From JAIESQ01 sp964495375 (GTDB lineage: Bacteria; Planctomycetota; Planctomycetia; Pirellulales; JAEUIK01), in assembly GCA_964495375.1 (NCBI GenBank), contig CAZBWM010000023.1:1-64000 (forward strand): a DNA stretch of 64,000 bases, written 5' to 3'. Below are positions 52,674-61,920 of this stretch, piece after piece. Below the pieces are notes generated by a model that was not told the DNA's origin, ran no database searches, and saw nothing but the letters and a program-made list of their open reading frames with translations. Numbering within the stretch: position 1 is the stretch's first letter; each line of letters begins with the position of its first letter. Position numbers and translations under genes: made by a program.

Positions 52674-52674
52674 C

Positions 52675-53394
52675 GTGAACGACACCGCCGACGGCGATCG
52701 CCAGCAAATTCTCTCCGACATTCGCGCCGAATACGCGCGCCGCACCGAACGCTGGAACCAGTTTGATGAAGCGCGCCGCCAGGCGAATGCCACGCTGTTG
52801 GAGTACACGCTACGGGCCTACGACCGGCTGCTGTCGCGCAACGGCCTGCTGCCACTGGGGGACCGCAGCGTGCTGGACGTGGGTTGCGGGCGGAACGAGG
52901 TGCTGGTCGCCTGCCGCGAGCGCTGGGGGCAGACCGCGCCGGAGCTGTGTGGAATCGATTTGCTGAGCGAACGAGTCGCGGCGGGAGTGCGTGATGCGCC
53001 GTATTTGCGGCTCGTAGCGGGCTCGGCCGATCGACTTCCCTGGGGGGACGAGCAATTCGACCTCGTGCACCAAGCCATGCTTTTAACGTCGATCGTGGAC
53101 GCGGAGTTTCGGCGGCGAATTGTCGCGGAAATGCGTCGCGTCACGCGACCGGGCGGGTGGGTTCTGTGGTACGACTTCGTCTGGAATCCGACGAATCGCG
53201 CGGCCCAAGGCATTGGCTTGCAAGCCATGCGAGCGTACTTTGGGGACTGGAGGCTGGTGGATCGGCAACGCGTGACCGTGGCTCCCCCGCTGGCACGGCT
53301 TTTGAGCCGCGTCTGGGCGCCGTTGGTCGGTGTGGTCGAACGCTGCCGCGTGCTGAATTTCTGGGAGCTGGCGCTGTTGCGCAAACCTGGCTAA
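52675..53394 (+). CDS. SAM-dependent methyltransferase
   Basis: This 239-residue protein has the motif I VLDVGCGRNEVLVACRERW, followed by CGIDLLSERVAAG and a motif with VHQAMLLTSIVDAEFRRRIVAEMRRVTRPGGWVLWYDF, characteristic of class I methyltransferases. The start is a GTG immediately after the sulfotransferase stop. It probably modifies a sugar or lipid in the same pathway. Substrate unknown. Confidence 0.88.
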   Translation: MNDTADGDRQQILSDIRAEYARRTERWNQFDEARRQANATLLEYTLRAYDRLLSRNGLLPLGDRSVLDVGCGRNEVLVACRERWGQTAPELCGIDLLSERVAAGVRDAPYLRLVAGSADRLPWGDEQFDLVHQAMLLTSIVDAEFRRRIVAEMRRVTRPGGWVLWYDFVWNPTNRAAQGIGLQAMRAYFGDWRLVDRQRVTVAPPLARLLSRVWAPLVGVVERCRVLNFWELALLRKPG

Positions 53395-53499
53395 CGGACC
53401 GCAACGCGCAAGGCGTCGGCCAGGGAGCAAGCGGAGCAGCAAACGCCATGCGCGGGTGGATTTCTCGCTCGCAAAGCATGGCGACGAAGAGGCCATTGC

Positions 53500-54876
53500 G
53501 TGTTCATGCGTCGACGAAAACGGGGCGGGCCTGACGGCAGTCCCGGCGAGCGCTGGGTGATCCTCACTCAGTACTACCCGCCGGAGCCTGGCGCGCCGCA
53601 AATCCGTTTGCATACGTTGGCCACGCACCTGCGCCAGGCGGGCATTGAAGTGCGCGTGCTCACCGGCATGCCCAACTACCCGCAGGGGGTCGTCCACGAA
53701 GGCTATCGCCGCAAGCTCTACGCGACCGACGTGATCGACGGGATCCCCGTCACCCGCGTCTGGCTGTACGCGGCGACCGGCCGCAGCATTTTTCGCCGGT
53801 TGGCCAACTACCTGTCGTTCACGTTCACGGCGACCTGCTACCTGCTGTTCATGCGGCGCATCGACATGCTGTTCGTCGAGTCGCAGCCGATTTCGCTGGG
53901 GATTGCCGGGGTGATGCTCAAGTGGTTCCGCGGCATTCCCTACGTCTACAACATCCCCGATCTGCAAGCCGACAGCGCCAAGCAGTTGGGGTTTGTCGGC
54001 GCGCGGATTCTGCTGCACATTGCCGTCGGCATGGAACAGTTCTTCATGCGGCAATCGTGGACCGTCTCCACGGTGACGCATCGCTTCATCGATTACTACG
54101 TGGAGCGCGGCATCCCGCGCCCCAAGCTGACGTTTTTGCCCAACGGCGCTGACATCGATGTGCTGCGCCCCCTCCCCTACGATGAAAAGTATGCCGAGCG
54201 CCTGGGAGTCCGCGGCAAGAAGGTATTCACCTACGCCGGCACGCACGCGTACTATCACGGGCTCGAAGTGCTGATCGAAGCGGCCCGCCTGCTCCAGGAT
54301 CGCCCCGACATTGTGATCTTGCTGGTCGGGCAGGGGCCCGTGCGCGAAAACCTTAAACGCATGGCGCGCGTCTACGGTCTCGAGAACGTGGTGTTCGGCG
54401 ATTCCCCGTTCGCCGAAATGCCGCAATTGATGTCGATTACGTATGCCTCGGTCGTGGTGATGAAAGACATCGAAACGGCCGAAAAAATGCGGCTCTCGAA
54501 AACCTTTCCGCCGCTGGCCTGCGGGGTGCCCGTCATTCACTCCGGTCGTGGCGAAGCAGCCGATCTGATCGTCGAACGAAATTGCGGGCTGTGCGCCCCG
54601 CCCGATTCTCCCAACGATTTGCAGGACGTGATTCGCCGACTTGCCGATGACCGTCCGCTGCGCGATCGGTTGGGGCAAAATGGTCGCCGCTTCATCACCG
54701 AAGAGCTCTCCTGGGAAACGATCATCACCCGCTGGCTCGCGCAGCTCCGTGAGTTGCGGGCGAACGAGTCGGATCGTGGCGCCGCGTCGCCGAACGAGGT
54801 CGCCCCGTCGCGCGAGCAAGATCCGCGTCATCAGTCCGTCGGCGCTCGGCGCTCGGGCGAGGCGGATGAACCATGA
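53500..54876 (+). CDS. GT4-family glycosyltransferase
   Basis: This 458-residue glycosyltransferase has the GT-B fold: WVILTQYYPPEPGAPQIRLHTLATHLRQAGIEVRVLTGMPNYPQG near the N-terminus, LPNGADIDVLRP in the middle and KTFPPLACGVPVIHSG with the EX7E region near the end, as in WcaI-type enzymes. It should transfer a sugar from a nucleotide sugar. GTG at 53500 has GAAGAGG upstream; an ATG six bases downstream is possible. Its end overlaps the dehydrogenase start by ATGA. Confidence 0.9.
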   Translation: MFMRRRKRGGPDGSPGERWVILTQYYPPEPGAPQIRLHTLATHLRQAGIEVRVLTGMPNYPQGVVHEGYRRKLYATDVIDGIPVTRVWLYAATGRSIFRRLANYLSFTFTATCYLLFMRRIDMLFVESQPISLGIAGVMLKWFRGIPYVYNIPDLQADSAKQLGFVGARILLHIAVGMEQFFMRQSWTVSTVTHRFIDYYVERGIPRPKLTFLPNGADIDVLRPLPYDEKYAERLGVRGKKVFTYAGTHAYYHGLEVLIEAARLLQDRPDIVILLVGQGPVRENLKRMARVYGLENVVFGDSPFAEMPQLMSITYASVVVMKDIETAEKMRLSKTFPPLACGVPVIHSGRGEAADLIVERNCGLCAPPDSPNDLQDVIRRLADDRPLRDRLGQNGRRFITEELSWETIITRWLAQLRELRANESDRGAASPNEVAPSREQDPRHQSVGARRSGEADEP

Positions 54877-56249
54877 TCGAAACCAGCACGCCGGCCGGCG
54901 CACAGTTGACCGATCGTACCGTGGCCGTGTTCGGCATGGGCTACGTCGGTACGGTCTCGGCGTGTTGCCTGGCCGATCAGGGCGCCCAGGTCATCGGCGT
55001 CGAGATCGTTCCCGAAAAGGTCGCGGCGCTCAACCGCGGCGAAGTGCCGTTCGTCGAGCCGGGGGTGCCCGAGTTGGCACGCGGGCTCGTGGCCTCGGGC
55101 CAACTGCGAGTCGTCAGTGCGGCCGCCGAGGCGGTTGCCGCCGCCGACACGGCGCTCATCTGCGTGGGCACACCAAGCGGCGCCGACGGCAAGCCCGACT
55201 TCAAACGATTGTTCCAGGTCGCCGAGCGCATCGGCCAGGCCATGCGCGAGCGGAAGCGACCGCTGGATGTGGCCATTCGATCGACGGTGCTCCCCGGCAC
55301 GGGCGAAGAGTTCGCCGCCACGCTGGCCCGTGAATCGGGCGGCATTGAAGGGCGCGATTTCCGCGTCTTCATCAATCCCGAATTCCTTCGCGAAGGAACG
55401 GCCGTCGCCGACTATCACCAGCCGCCGTTCACGGTGGTCGGCGCACGGCCCGAGGACGATGCCAGCGCGCTAACGAGCTTATACGCGTCGCTGCCGGCGC
55501 CGGTGTTCGTGGTGCCGCGCCGCGAGGCAGAGCTCGTCAAGTACGCCTGCAATTTGTTCCACGCCTTGAAGGTGGTCTTCGGCAACGAAATCGGACGCAT
55601 CGGCAAGGCCGCGGGCATCGACACGCATCATTTGATCGACATCTTCTGTCACGACCAGAAACTCAATCTGTCGCGCAACTACTTGAAGCCGGGCTATGCC
55701 TTTGGTGGATCGTGCTTGCCGAAAGACTTGCGCGCGATTCTGGCGTTTGCCGCCGAGCAGTCGCTCGATTTGCCGATGCTGTCGTCGGTGCAGGAGAGCA
55801 ATCGGCAGCAGGTCGAGCTGGGATTCCAACTGATCGAGCGGCAAGCGAAGCGTCGGATTGGACTGGTGGGTTTGGCGTTCAAGCCCGGCACCGACGATCT
55901 GCGGGAAAGCCCGCTGGTGTTGCTCGCCGAAAAACTCGTGGCGGCTGGCTATGAACTGCGCGTCTTCGACCGGCACGTCGCGCCGGGCCAAGTGATCGGT
56001 GAGAACCGCGTGTTCTTACGCAAGCACCTTCCGCAGGCCGCCGAGCTGGTGACCGACAAATTGGCAGATGTGCTACACTGGGCCGACGTGCTGGTGATCG
56101 GCAATCGCTTGCCCGAGGTCGATGAGTTGCTGGCGCGGGCCCGCGAAGATCAAGTCGTGGTCGATCTGATTCGCGCTGCCGAACAACCAAGCACCCGGGC
56201 GACCTATCACGGCCTGGGTTGGGAACTCGAGCGCCAACCGCCCGTGTGA
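54873..56249 (+). CDS. UDP-glucose/GDP-mannose 6-dehydrogenase
   Basis: This 458-residue enzyme has the NAD fold VAVFGMGYVGTVSACCLADQG, an NPEFLREGTAVADY loop, LFHALKVVFGNEIGRI, the catalytic Cys281 in GGSCLPKDL and GLAFKPGTDDLRESPLVLLAEKL. It makes uronic acids (GlcA or ManA) for polysaccharide. The pattern YVGTVSA and GGSCLPKD resembles GDP-mannose dehydrogenase, but the distinction needs phylogeny. It is translationally coupled to the GT4 gene before it. Confidence 0.92.
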   Translation: MIETSTPAGAQLTDRTVAVFGMGYVGTVSACCLADQGAQVIGVEIVPEKVAALNRGEVPFVEPGVPELARGLVASGQLRVVSAAAEAVAAADTALICVGTPSGADGKPDFKRLFQVAERIGQAMRERKRPLDVAIRSTVLPGTGEEFAATLARESGGIEGRDFRVFINPEFLREGTAVADYHQPPFTVVGARPEDDASALTSLYASLPAPVFVVPRREAELVKYACNLFHALKVVFGNEIGRIGKAAGIDTHHLIDIFCHDQKLNLSRNYLKPGYAFGGSCLPKDLRAILAFAAEQSLDLPMLSSVQESNRQQVELGFQLIERQAKRRIGLVGLAFKPGTDDLRESPLVLLAEKLVAAGYELRVFDRHVAPGQVIGENRVFLRKHLPQAAELVTDKLADVLHWADVLVIGNRLPEVDELLARAREDQVVVDLIRAAEQPSTRATYHGLGWELERQPPV

Positions 56250-56390
56250 GCGCAGAGCATGATTGCCGGTGTGCCCGGGGCCAGTAGCCGCGCGAGCGAA
56301 GCACTCGCCGGCGCCGAGCGCAGCAGAAAGTTGTGGGGCCAAGGAGATACGGGGCCAGTCAGGGGTTAGTGAAGGTAGTTAACGGTTGCG

Positions 56391-57611
56391 ATGCGTCTGT
56401 TGTTGTTAACTCAGTATTTCCCGCCCGAGATGGGTGCCCCGCAGGTGCGCTTGTCGGAGTTGGGTGAGCGCTTGATCGACCGCGGCTGGGAAGTCGAGGC
56501 GCTCACGGCGGTGCCCAACTATCCCACGGGCCGCATCTTTCCGGCGTATTCGCGGTGGCGCGCTTGCCGCGAGCAGATTGGCCGCATCAAGACGGTGCGC
56601 GTACCGCTGCTGCCGGCACGCACCGGCTTCATCAAGCGACTCGTGTCGTACTTCTCGTTCGTCTTCTCGGCCTGCTGGTACGGCCCGCGGATGTGCGCGC
56701 GGCCCGACATCATGCTGGTCGAATCGCCCCCGTTGTTCATCGGCTACGCGGCCCGTTATTTGTCCTGGCGCTGGGATTGTCCTTACACGTTCAACGTCAG
56801 CGATCTGTGGCCCGAGTCGGCGATCCGCATGGGCATATTGCGCCCTGGCTTTGCCACGCGACTGGCCGAGCGGCTCGAGCTGTCGCTCTATCGGCAAGCC
56901 TCGGCCGTGACCGGGCAATCCGAAGAGATCATCGCCGCCGTGCGGAAGCGCGTGCCCGAAACTCCCAATGAAGTGATCACCAATGGCGTGGCGCCGCGGC
57001 GCTTCGGCAAAGACAAGGCGAACCCCGCGATCACCGGCCTGCTGGGCAACGAGCCGGGGCCAATCTTCATTTATGCCGGCTTGTTCGGTTTGGCCCAGGG
57101 GCTCGATCAATTGCTCGACATCGCGGCCGCCTGGCCCGCGGAGGTCCCTGGGCGATTTGTGCTTGTCGGTGATGGCCCAGCGCGTGAGTTGATTCAAGAT
57201 CGGATTCGCGACGAAGATCTGTCGCGGGTGCGCGTGCTGCCGGCCCAGCCGCGTGAAGATATCCCCGCGCTGTTGGCGGCTGCCGACGTGGCGTTTATCA
57301 GCTTAGGAATGTCGATCCCCGGCGCGGTGCCGAGCAAGATCTACGAGGCCATGGCCTCGAGCCTGCCCATCGTGCTCATCGCCGATGGCGAGCCGGCGCG
57401 GCGCGTGGAGCGCGCGGGCTGTGGACTGGTGGTTTCGCCCAACCACACTGAGGAGGCGCGCCAGGCGTGTCTCAAGCTGGCGCGCGATAGCTTCCTGCGC
57501 GAACAACTGGGGGCCGCCGGCCGCCGTGCCGCCGAGCAAGACTACAATCGCGAGAAGATCGCACAGCGGCTCGATATTTTTCTGGCCCGCGTCGTGGCGA
57601 ATCCCAAGTAG
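56391..57611 (+). CDS. GT4-family glycosyltransferase (WbuB-like)
   Basis: This 406-residue GT4 enzyme begins LLLLTQYFPPEMGAPQVRLSELGERL, and continues ALTAVPNYPTGRIFPAYSRW, FNVSDLWPESAIRMG, ITNGVAPRRF, and GAVPSKIYEAMASSLPIVLIADGE. It resembles WbuB, an N-acetyl-fucosamine or related deoxysugar transferase of O-antigen assembly. The start ATG at 56391 lies 142 bases after the dehydrogenase, so it may be a separate transcript or a long-spaced operon member. Confidence 0.9.
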   Translation: MRLLLLTQYFPPEMGAPQVRLSELGERLIDRGWEVEALTAVPNYPTGRIFPAYSRWRACREQIGRIKTVRVPLLPARTGFIKRLVSYFSFVFSACWYGPRMCARPDIMLVESPPLFIGYAARYLSWRWDCPYTFNVSDLWPESAIRMGILRPGFATRLAERLELSLYRQASAVTGQSEEIIAAVRKRVPETPNEVITNGVAPRRFGKDKANPAITGLLGNEPGPIFIYAGLFGLAQGLDQLLDIAAAWPAEVPGRFVLVGDGPARELIQDRIRDEDLSRVRVLPAQPREDIPALLAAADVAFISLGMSIPGAVPSKIYEAMASSLPIVLIADGEPARRVERAGCGLVVSPNHTEEARQACLKLARDSFLREQLGAAGRRAAEQDYNREKIAQRLDIFLARVVANPK

Positions 57612-57651
57612 TCGGCAAGCGACGGTTGCTATCGCTGTTGACCCGTCGCAC

Positions 57652-59109
57652 TCAGCGGCGCGAAGAGTGCCCCACGCTGAGCAAGCGGCGCGAGCGTGAT
57701 CGCTTGGCGTCGTGCACTGAGCTGTCGATCTCGCGCGCCGGATTGGCGAAGCTTACCTCTGGACCGACCTCGCTCGGCTCGGCGGGTCGAATCACGTCGG
57801 CCTGGGCAAAGTGGCGCAACTCCGCCAGCACTTGCGGAGCTTCGACGTAGCTATTGAGCACATGATGTCGGCGCACGCTGCGCGTCACGTCCATCTGCGA
57901 GACGAGTTGACTGCGGGATTTCAGTTTCGCGGCCTCGAGCACGCCGCTGTAGCCGAGCGCCGGGGGACCGCCCGCCCCGTAGAGCAGCGAATAGAAACAC
58001 AGGTACGGATCGCGCGCGTTGACCGTGGCCAGCACGCAATCGACGGAGAACAGCGCCGCGCTATATCGCCCATCGACGCCAAAGCAGTTGGCGTCAATCG
58101 CCGCGGCAATCAGGATCGCACGAATTCCGCAGCGCTCGGGGTGGACGCGCGGCTCCAGCCGGCGATGGTGAACGGCGCCACCACCAAGCAGGTGCAACCC
58201 GCTGGAGATCAACCGCGTGCCGTAGCTGTAGCCGACGAGCGTCACCGGCACGCGCGGATCGAGTTGATCGAGCAGCCAGGCCAGGTAGTAGGATTGAGCC
58301 TCGGCGCGGGCGGCCTTCATGCGCGCGTCGCGCACCATCGACTTACCGCAGCGATCGGCCGGCCAGGTGAAGATGACGAAGCGCCACGAGCCGCAGGCCC
58401 CGTCGGTGAGCAGTTCGCGCATCCGGTTGCCGGTGAAGTGGGCGTCGTCTTCAGTCGCCCAATTGCCGTGCACGTAGAAGGTCGTACGCGTGTTTGGATC
58501 GTCGGTGGCCAGAAAGGCTGCAAGCGTCGACGGAACCCAGCCTTCGCCGGCCGCATAACATTCGAAATCCATCTGCGCGGCCTGCGCGGCGGGGTCTCCC
58601 TCGAGCGGCAGATTCCGCGTGCTGACGTACCACACGCTGCACCCGGGAGCGACCGGCGCGATGCGGTCTCCCGCGGCGATGTCCTCGGTAGAGGGTGTAG
58701 CGAATTCGCTCGGCGAAAGGGCGCTCTCGATTTCATCATTCGACGGCAGATCGGAAGGCGGCTCCGCAAGCTCGGCGGCCGGCTCTTCCGCGGGCGGATC
58801 GGCAACTTCGTCAGCAGGTGGTTCCGCAGGCAGATCTCCAATGCCGAAATCGAGCACGTGCGGCGCCGGGCGGCGCGGCGATGGCAATACGTCGTCATGC
58901 TCAGCGCGTGGCGCCTGGAGATCGCGAGCACTGTCCTCGGTTGCATGCTCGTCTTGTGCGGCGTCGCTCGACTCGACGACGGGCTTGAATTGGCGCCGCG
59001 CGACGAGCGCTACTTCGTCCGCGCGTGCAGCGCTTGTCGCTACGACCAGCGCGACGAGTACAAACAGGCTGCGCGATACCGTCGCTAACACGCCTTTGAT
59101 CCTCGTCAC
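57652..59109 (-). CDS. Secreted alpha/beta-hydrolase-like protein
   Basis: This 485-residue protein has a signal peptide (RSLFVLVALVVATSAARA), a Pro/Ala/Glu-rich linker and an alpha/beta-hydrolase-like domain: FYVHGNWATEDDAHFTGNRM, VIFTWPADRCG, and a nucleophile elbow VTLVGYSYGTRLISSGL. It probably acts as an esterase or lipase in the periplasm. The start is a GTG at 59109 with GGAG upstream; ATGs further out (59196) would give a poor signal. It is convergent with the second GT4 gene. Confidence 0.78.
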   Translation of the reverse strand: MTRIKGVLATVSRSLFVLVALVVATSAARADEVALVARRQFKPVVESSDAAQDEHATEDSARDLQAPRAEHDDVLPSPRRPAPHVLDFGIGDLPAEPPADEVADPPAEEPAAELAEPPSDLPSNDEIESALSPSEFATPSTEDIAAGDRIAPVAPGCSVWYVSTRNLPLEGDPAAQAAQMDFECYAAGEGWVPSTLAAFLATDDPNTRTTFYVHGNWATEDDAHFTGNRMRELLTDGACGSWRFVIFTWPADRCGKSMVRDARMKAARAEAQSYYLAWLLDQLDPRVPVTLVGYSYGTRLISSGLHLLGGGAVHHRRLEPRVHPERCGIRAILIAAAIDANCFGVDGRYSAALFSVDCVLATVNARDPYLCFYSLLYGAGGPPALGYSGVLEAAKLKSRSQLVSQMDVTRSVRRHHVLNSYVEAPQVLAELRHFAQADVIRPAEPSEVGPEVSFANPAREIDSSVHDAKRSRSRRLLSVGHSSRR

Positions 59110-59242
59110 CGCTGCGCTCCACACGGTCGTCGCGATCGCGCACCTGCGGCGCGTGATCGCTCGAATTGCACTAATCAGTATTCGGCTGCCGACCATGCCG
59201 GCGCGCAGATGAATCGTGTTGAAAAAAAACGACACGGTGAAT

Positions 59243-59270
59243 TTGCACATCAAGGCAAGTGGGGTAGAGT
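59243..59270 (+). promoter_or_regulatory. Candidate promoter of the Cys-rich lipoprotein gene
   Basis: TTGCAC at 59243-59248 and TAGAGT at 59265-59270 are 16 bases apart, about 55 bases before the ATG at 59325. Confidence 0.4.
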
Positions 59271-59324
59271 TGCTTGACCTCAACGGCCACTCGCCGGCGA
59301 AACGAATTTGCACGGAGACGTGTC

Positions 59325-59531
59325 ATGAAGATGCTGAAGTTTGTGGCGGTCGTAGCGTTGCTCGCGGCGAGCACCGTCGGCTGCAAGTCGGGAAATTGTT
59401 TTAATCGCGGCGCCTCGTGCCCCTCCTGCGGACAACAGCCGGCGCCCCCCTGTGGTGCTGAAGGCTGCTACGGTCCGCAAGGTGGCGGAATGGGCATGCC
59501 GTCCGAAACGTTCGCGCCTGGCCCGGCCTAA
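59325..59531 (+). CDS. Cys-rich mini-lipoprotein
   Basis: This 68-residue protein has a lipoprotein signal MKMLKFVAVVALLAASTVGC, and the mature part holds six Cys in the order KSGNCFNRGASCPSCGQQ, then PPCGAEGC, in a Gly/Pro context. It would be a 48-residue lipid-anchored Cys-rich peptide. GGAG lies upstream of the ATG at 59325. The family is unknown to me; similar short Cys-rich lipoproteins occur in planctomycetes. Metal binding is a possibility. Confidence 0.72.
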   Translation: MKMLKFVAVVALLAASTVGCKSGNCFNRGASCPSCGQQPAPPCGAEGCYGPQGGGMGMPSETFAPGPA

Positions 59532-60036
59532 GGCGGACGCTGGCTGCCGCGGCGCGCACTCCACCGCGCTAGCGGCCGCGACGGCCACACCAGGCCTTGG
59601 CCAGTCGCGCGCAATGTCTCATGTCAGAAGCCACGCAGGACCCCGAACTCAACGGTCACGCTGCGTCGCGGCGATCTTGCCCTCCGGGTGATCGCAGCAC
59701 GAACTGCGTGATCGTTCGAGGACTCGACGGGCTCCGTGAGCGCAGCGTCGAACTGCCCCGCGGTTCAGGCAACGCGCCCACGGTCGCTCCCAGGCGATCC
59801 CGCCCACGGCTGCTGGCAGACGTTGCGAAGCAGCGCTGCGAACGCGCCGGCGCGGCGTGACAATACTCTCCCCAAGAGCTACCCGCGGATTCCGCAGCCG
59901 AAGTAATCCTGACTTCGGCTGCGGAGCCGCGCGGTTTTTCTTGTCGCGGCCGGCTGCCATGCCGTCGAGCCGAACCGATGAGTTTGTCCGAGTCCGCGCG
60001 GCTCAAGGACGATGCGCAAGCGTAAAGGAGTCTGCG
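59532..60036. other. 505-base region with a strong terminator and no clear gene
   Basis: An open frame at 59597-59860 (plus) has a poor start context and no recognised family, so it is not called. The region ends with a strong hairpin terminator at 59891-59939 and the ribosome binding site of the small protein at 60037. Confidence 0.45.
59891..59939 (+). terminator. Rho-independent terminator
   Basis: A perfect 14-bp stem TCCGCAGCCGAAGT/ACTTCGGCTGCGGA with a 7-base loop is followed nine bases later by TTTTT at 59935-59939. It should end a plus-strand transcript, most simply that of the Cys-rich lipoprotein. Confidence 0.7.
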
Positions 60037-60324
60037 ATGAAGTCGCGAGCCTCGAGTGCTCGGCCGCACGTGCGTGGTCGCGCGCTATTGCGTCAACTAT
60101 TCGCAGAGCAGCCGGAGCGCTCGCTGGTGGCGCCACCTGCGCCCGCAGCCGCTGCGCGATTAAGCGCTCCGCCCGCGCTCTCAGCGCTCGCCTGGCTCAA
60201 GGGCTTTCGCGTCGACGCGCCCGCCGAGCCGAGCTTCACGCCGGCGAGCAAACGCACGGCCGAACGGTCGACCACGTCGCGCGACACCGCGCGGCCACTG
60301 GCCCCCGCGCCGCGGGCGCGTTAG
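60037..60324 (+). CDS. Small basic protein of unknown function
   Basis: This 95-residue Ala/Pro/Arg-rich protein starts at an ATG with AAAGGAG six bases upstream, the clearest ribosome binding site in this part of the window. There is no signal, helix or recognised domain; it is basic and probably disordered (ALLRQLFAEQPERS, then APAAAARLSAPPALSAL). It lies 41 bases before the aminotransferase gene and might share its transcript. Confidence 0.5.
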   Translation: MKSRASSARPHVRGRALLRQLFAEQPERSLVAPPAPAAAARLSAPPALSALAWLKGFRVDAPAEPSFTPASKRTAERSTTSRDTARPLAPAPRAR

Positions 60325-60365
60325 ACTGCCGCGCTTTCGCCTTGTAGAAAGCGCACCTTCTGTCG

Positions 60366-61742
60366 ATGACCGCTCCACATGACTCGCCTGTTGGCGACCC
60401 ACTCGCGGCTCGCGATCGAGCCGTGCTCATTCATTCGCTGCACAATCGCGCGCTGCAGCAGCATCCGCACATTTGGACCCGCGGCGCTGGCGCGCTGTTG
60501 TGGGATCAAACCGGCCAGGAGTTTCTCGACGGCCTGGCCGGCCTGTGGAACGTCATCGCCGGGCACGGTCGCCAAGAGCTGGCCGACGCCGCCGCGCGGC
60601 AAATGAGCGAGTTGGCGTATGCCTCGGCTTATGCCGGCTGTTCGAGCCAACCGGCAATCGAACTCGGCGAACGCCTGGCCGAGCTGTTCTATCCCGGCAT
60701 CACGAAGTTTTTCTTTACGTCGGGTGGCGCCGAAAGCAACGAATCGGCCATCAAAACCGCGCGCTACTTCGCGCGGCTCAACGGTTACCCAGACAAGCAT
60801 AAGGTGATCGGCCGCCGCTGGGGCTATCACGGCACCACCTTGGCCGCGATGTCGGCCACGGGCATTGGCAGCTACTGGCCGATGTTCGAGCCGCGCGTGC
60901 CGGGCTTCCTGCACATCGAAGGTCCGTATCCGTATCGATTCAACGCCGCGCCGCGCGGAGCCGACGATCGGCGCACGCCCGGCGAGATGGCGGCCGACCT
61001 GCTCGAAGAAGCCATCTTGCGCGAAGGGCCCGACACCGTGGCCGCCTTCCTGGGCGAACCGGTGCAAGGGGCCGGCGGTGTGATCGTCCCTCCCGATGAT
61101 TACTGGCCGCGCATTCGGCAAATCTGCGACCGCTACAAAGTGCTGCTGATCGCCGACGAAGTTATCACCGGGTTCGGTCGCACGGGGCCTTGGTTCGCGC
61201 TGGAGCGCTACGGAATCGAACCCGACCTCGTCACCTTCGCCAAAGGAATCACCAGCGGATATTTTCCGTTGGGAGGAGTCGGGCTGCGGAGCGATATTGC
61301 TGACGCGATCGACGCCGCCAGCGGACCACAAACGTGGATGCACGCGTTCACCTACTCGGGTCACCCGACGGGCTGCGCCGTGGCGCTGGCCAATCTCGAC
61401 GTGATCGAGCGCGAAGGCTTGCGCGAGCGGGCAGCGGAGCTCGGGCAACGCCTGTTGACTGGCCTGCAATCGCTGGCCGGACATCCGCACATCGGCGACG
61501 TGCGCGGCTTGGGGCTGATGGCGGCCGTGGAATTCGTCGCCGACAAAGGGACGAAGGCGGAGTTCCCCCCTGAGCGGGCGATCGGCGCCAAGGTTCACTT
61601 GGCGACGCAGCGCCGTGGTCTCTTCACCCGGCTGCGTGGCGACGTCTATAACCTGGCCCCTTGCTACGTCACAACCGACGCCCAAATCGACCGTATGGTC
61701 AGCATTTTGGGCGATTCGATCGACGAAGTGCTGGGGAGCTAG
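60366..61742 (+). CDS. Class III aminotransferase (omega-transaminase-like)
   Basis: This 458-residue PLP enzyme has the fold type I, class III features: GAGALLWDQTGQEFLDGLAGLWN, FFFTSGGAESNESAIKTAR, YHGTTLAAMSATG, ADEVITGFGRTGPWFA and the cofactor Lys293 in FAKGITSGYFPLGG, plus HAFTYSGHPTGCAVALANL. It likely moves an amino group between pyruvate or 2-oxoglutarate and a terminal amine such as a diamine or beta-amino acid. The exact substrate is not evident. Confidence 0.92.
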   Translation: MTAPHDSPVGDPLAARDRAVLIHSLHNRALQQHPHIWTRGAGALLWDQTGQEFLDGLAGLWNVIAGHGRQELADAAARQMSELAYASAYAGCSSQPAIELGERLAELFYPGITKFFFTSGGAESNESAIKTARYFARLNGYPDKHKVIGRRWGYHGTTLAAMSATGIGSYWPMFEPRVPGFLHIEGPYPYRFNAAPRGADDRRTPGEMAADLLEEAILREGPDTVAAFLGEPVQGAGGVIVPPDDYWPRIRQICDRYKVLLIADEVITGFGRTGPWFALERYGIEPDLVTFAKGITSGYFPLGGVGLRSDIADAIDAASGPQTWMHAFTYSGHPTGCAVALANLDVIEREGLRERAAELGQRLLTGLQSLAGHPHIGDVRGLGLMAAVEFVADKGTKAEFPPERAIGAKVHLATQRRGLFTRLRGDVYNLAPCYVTTDAQIDRMVSILGDSIDEVLGS

Positions 61743-61920
61743 GTCCCGCGACAGACCGTTTTGCCCGCCGCTTCGGCCCGATTTGCCGCCCAATTCTGGC
61801 ACCTAAACCGGCCGCAAATCCGCGAAGTACACTAGAAAGTGCGCGCAAGCCCGGGTCGGATGATCGCATCCGGGCTGCTCGCCGGGTGGAATCCATCGCG
61901 ATTTTTCGAGGCCGCCGGTC

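Noticed and set aside
53083..54903. 606-codon minus-strand open frame over the methyltransferase and GT4 genes
   Set aside because: The plus strand encodes clear GT4 and methyltransferase motifs. The long antisense frame is a product of high GC content.
59597..59860. 87-codon plus-strand open frame upstream of the terminator
   Set aside because: Poor ribosome binding site, odd composition and no recognisable family. It may still be transcribed but I cannot support it as a gene.
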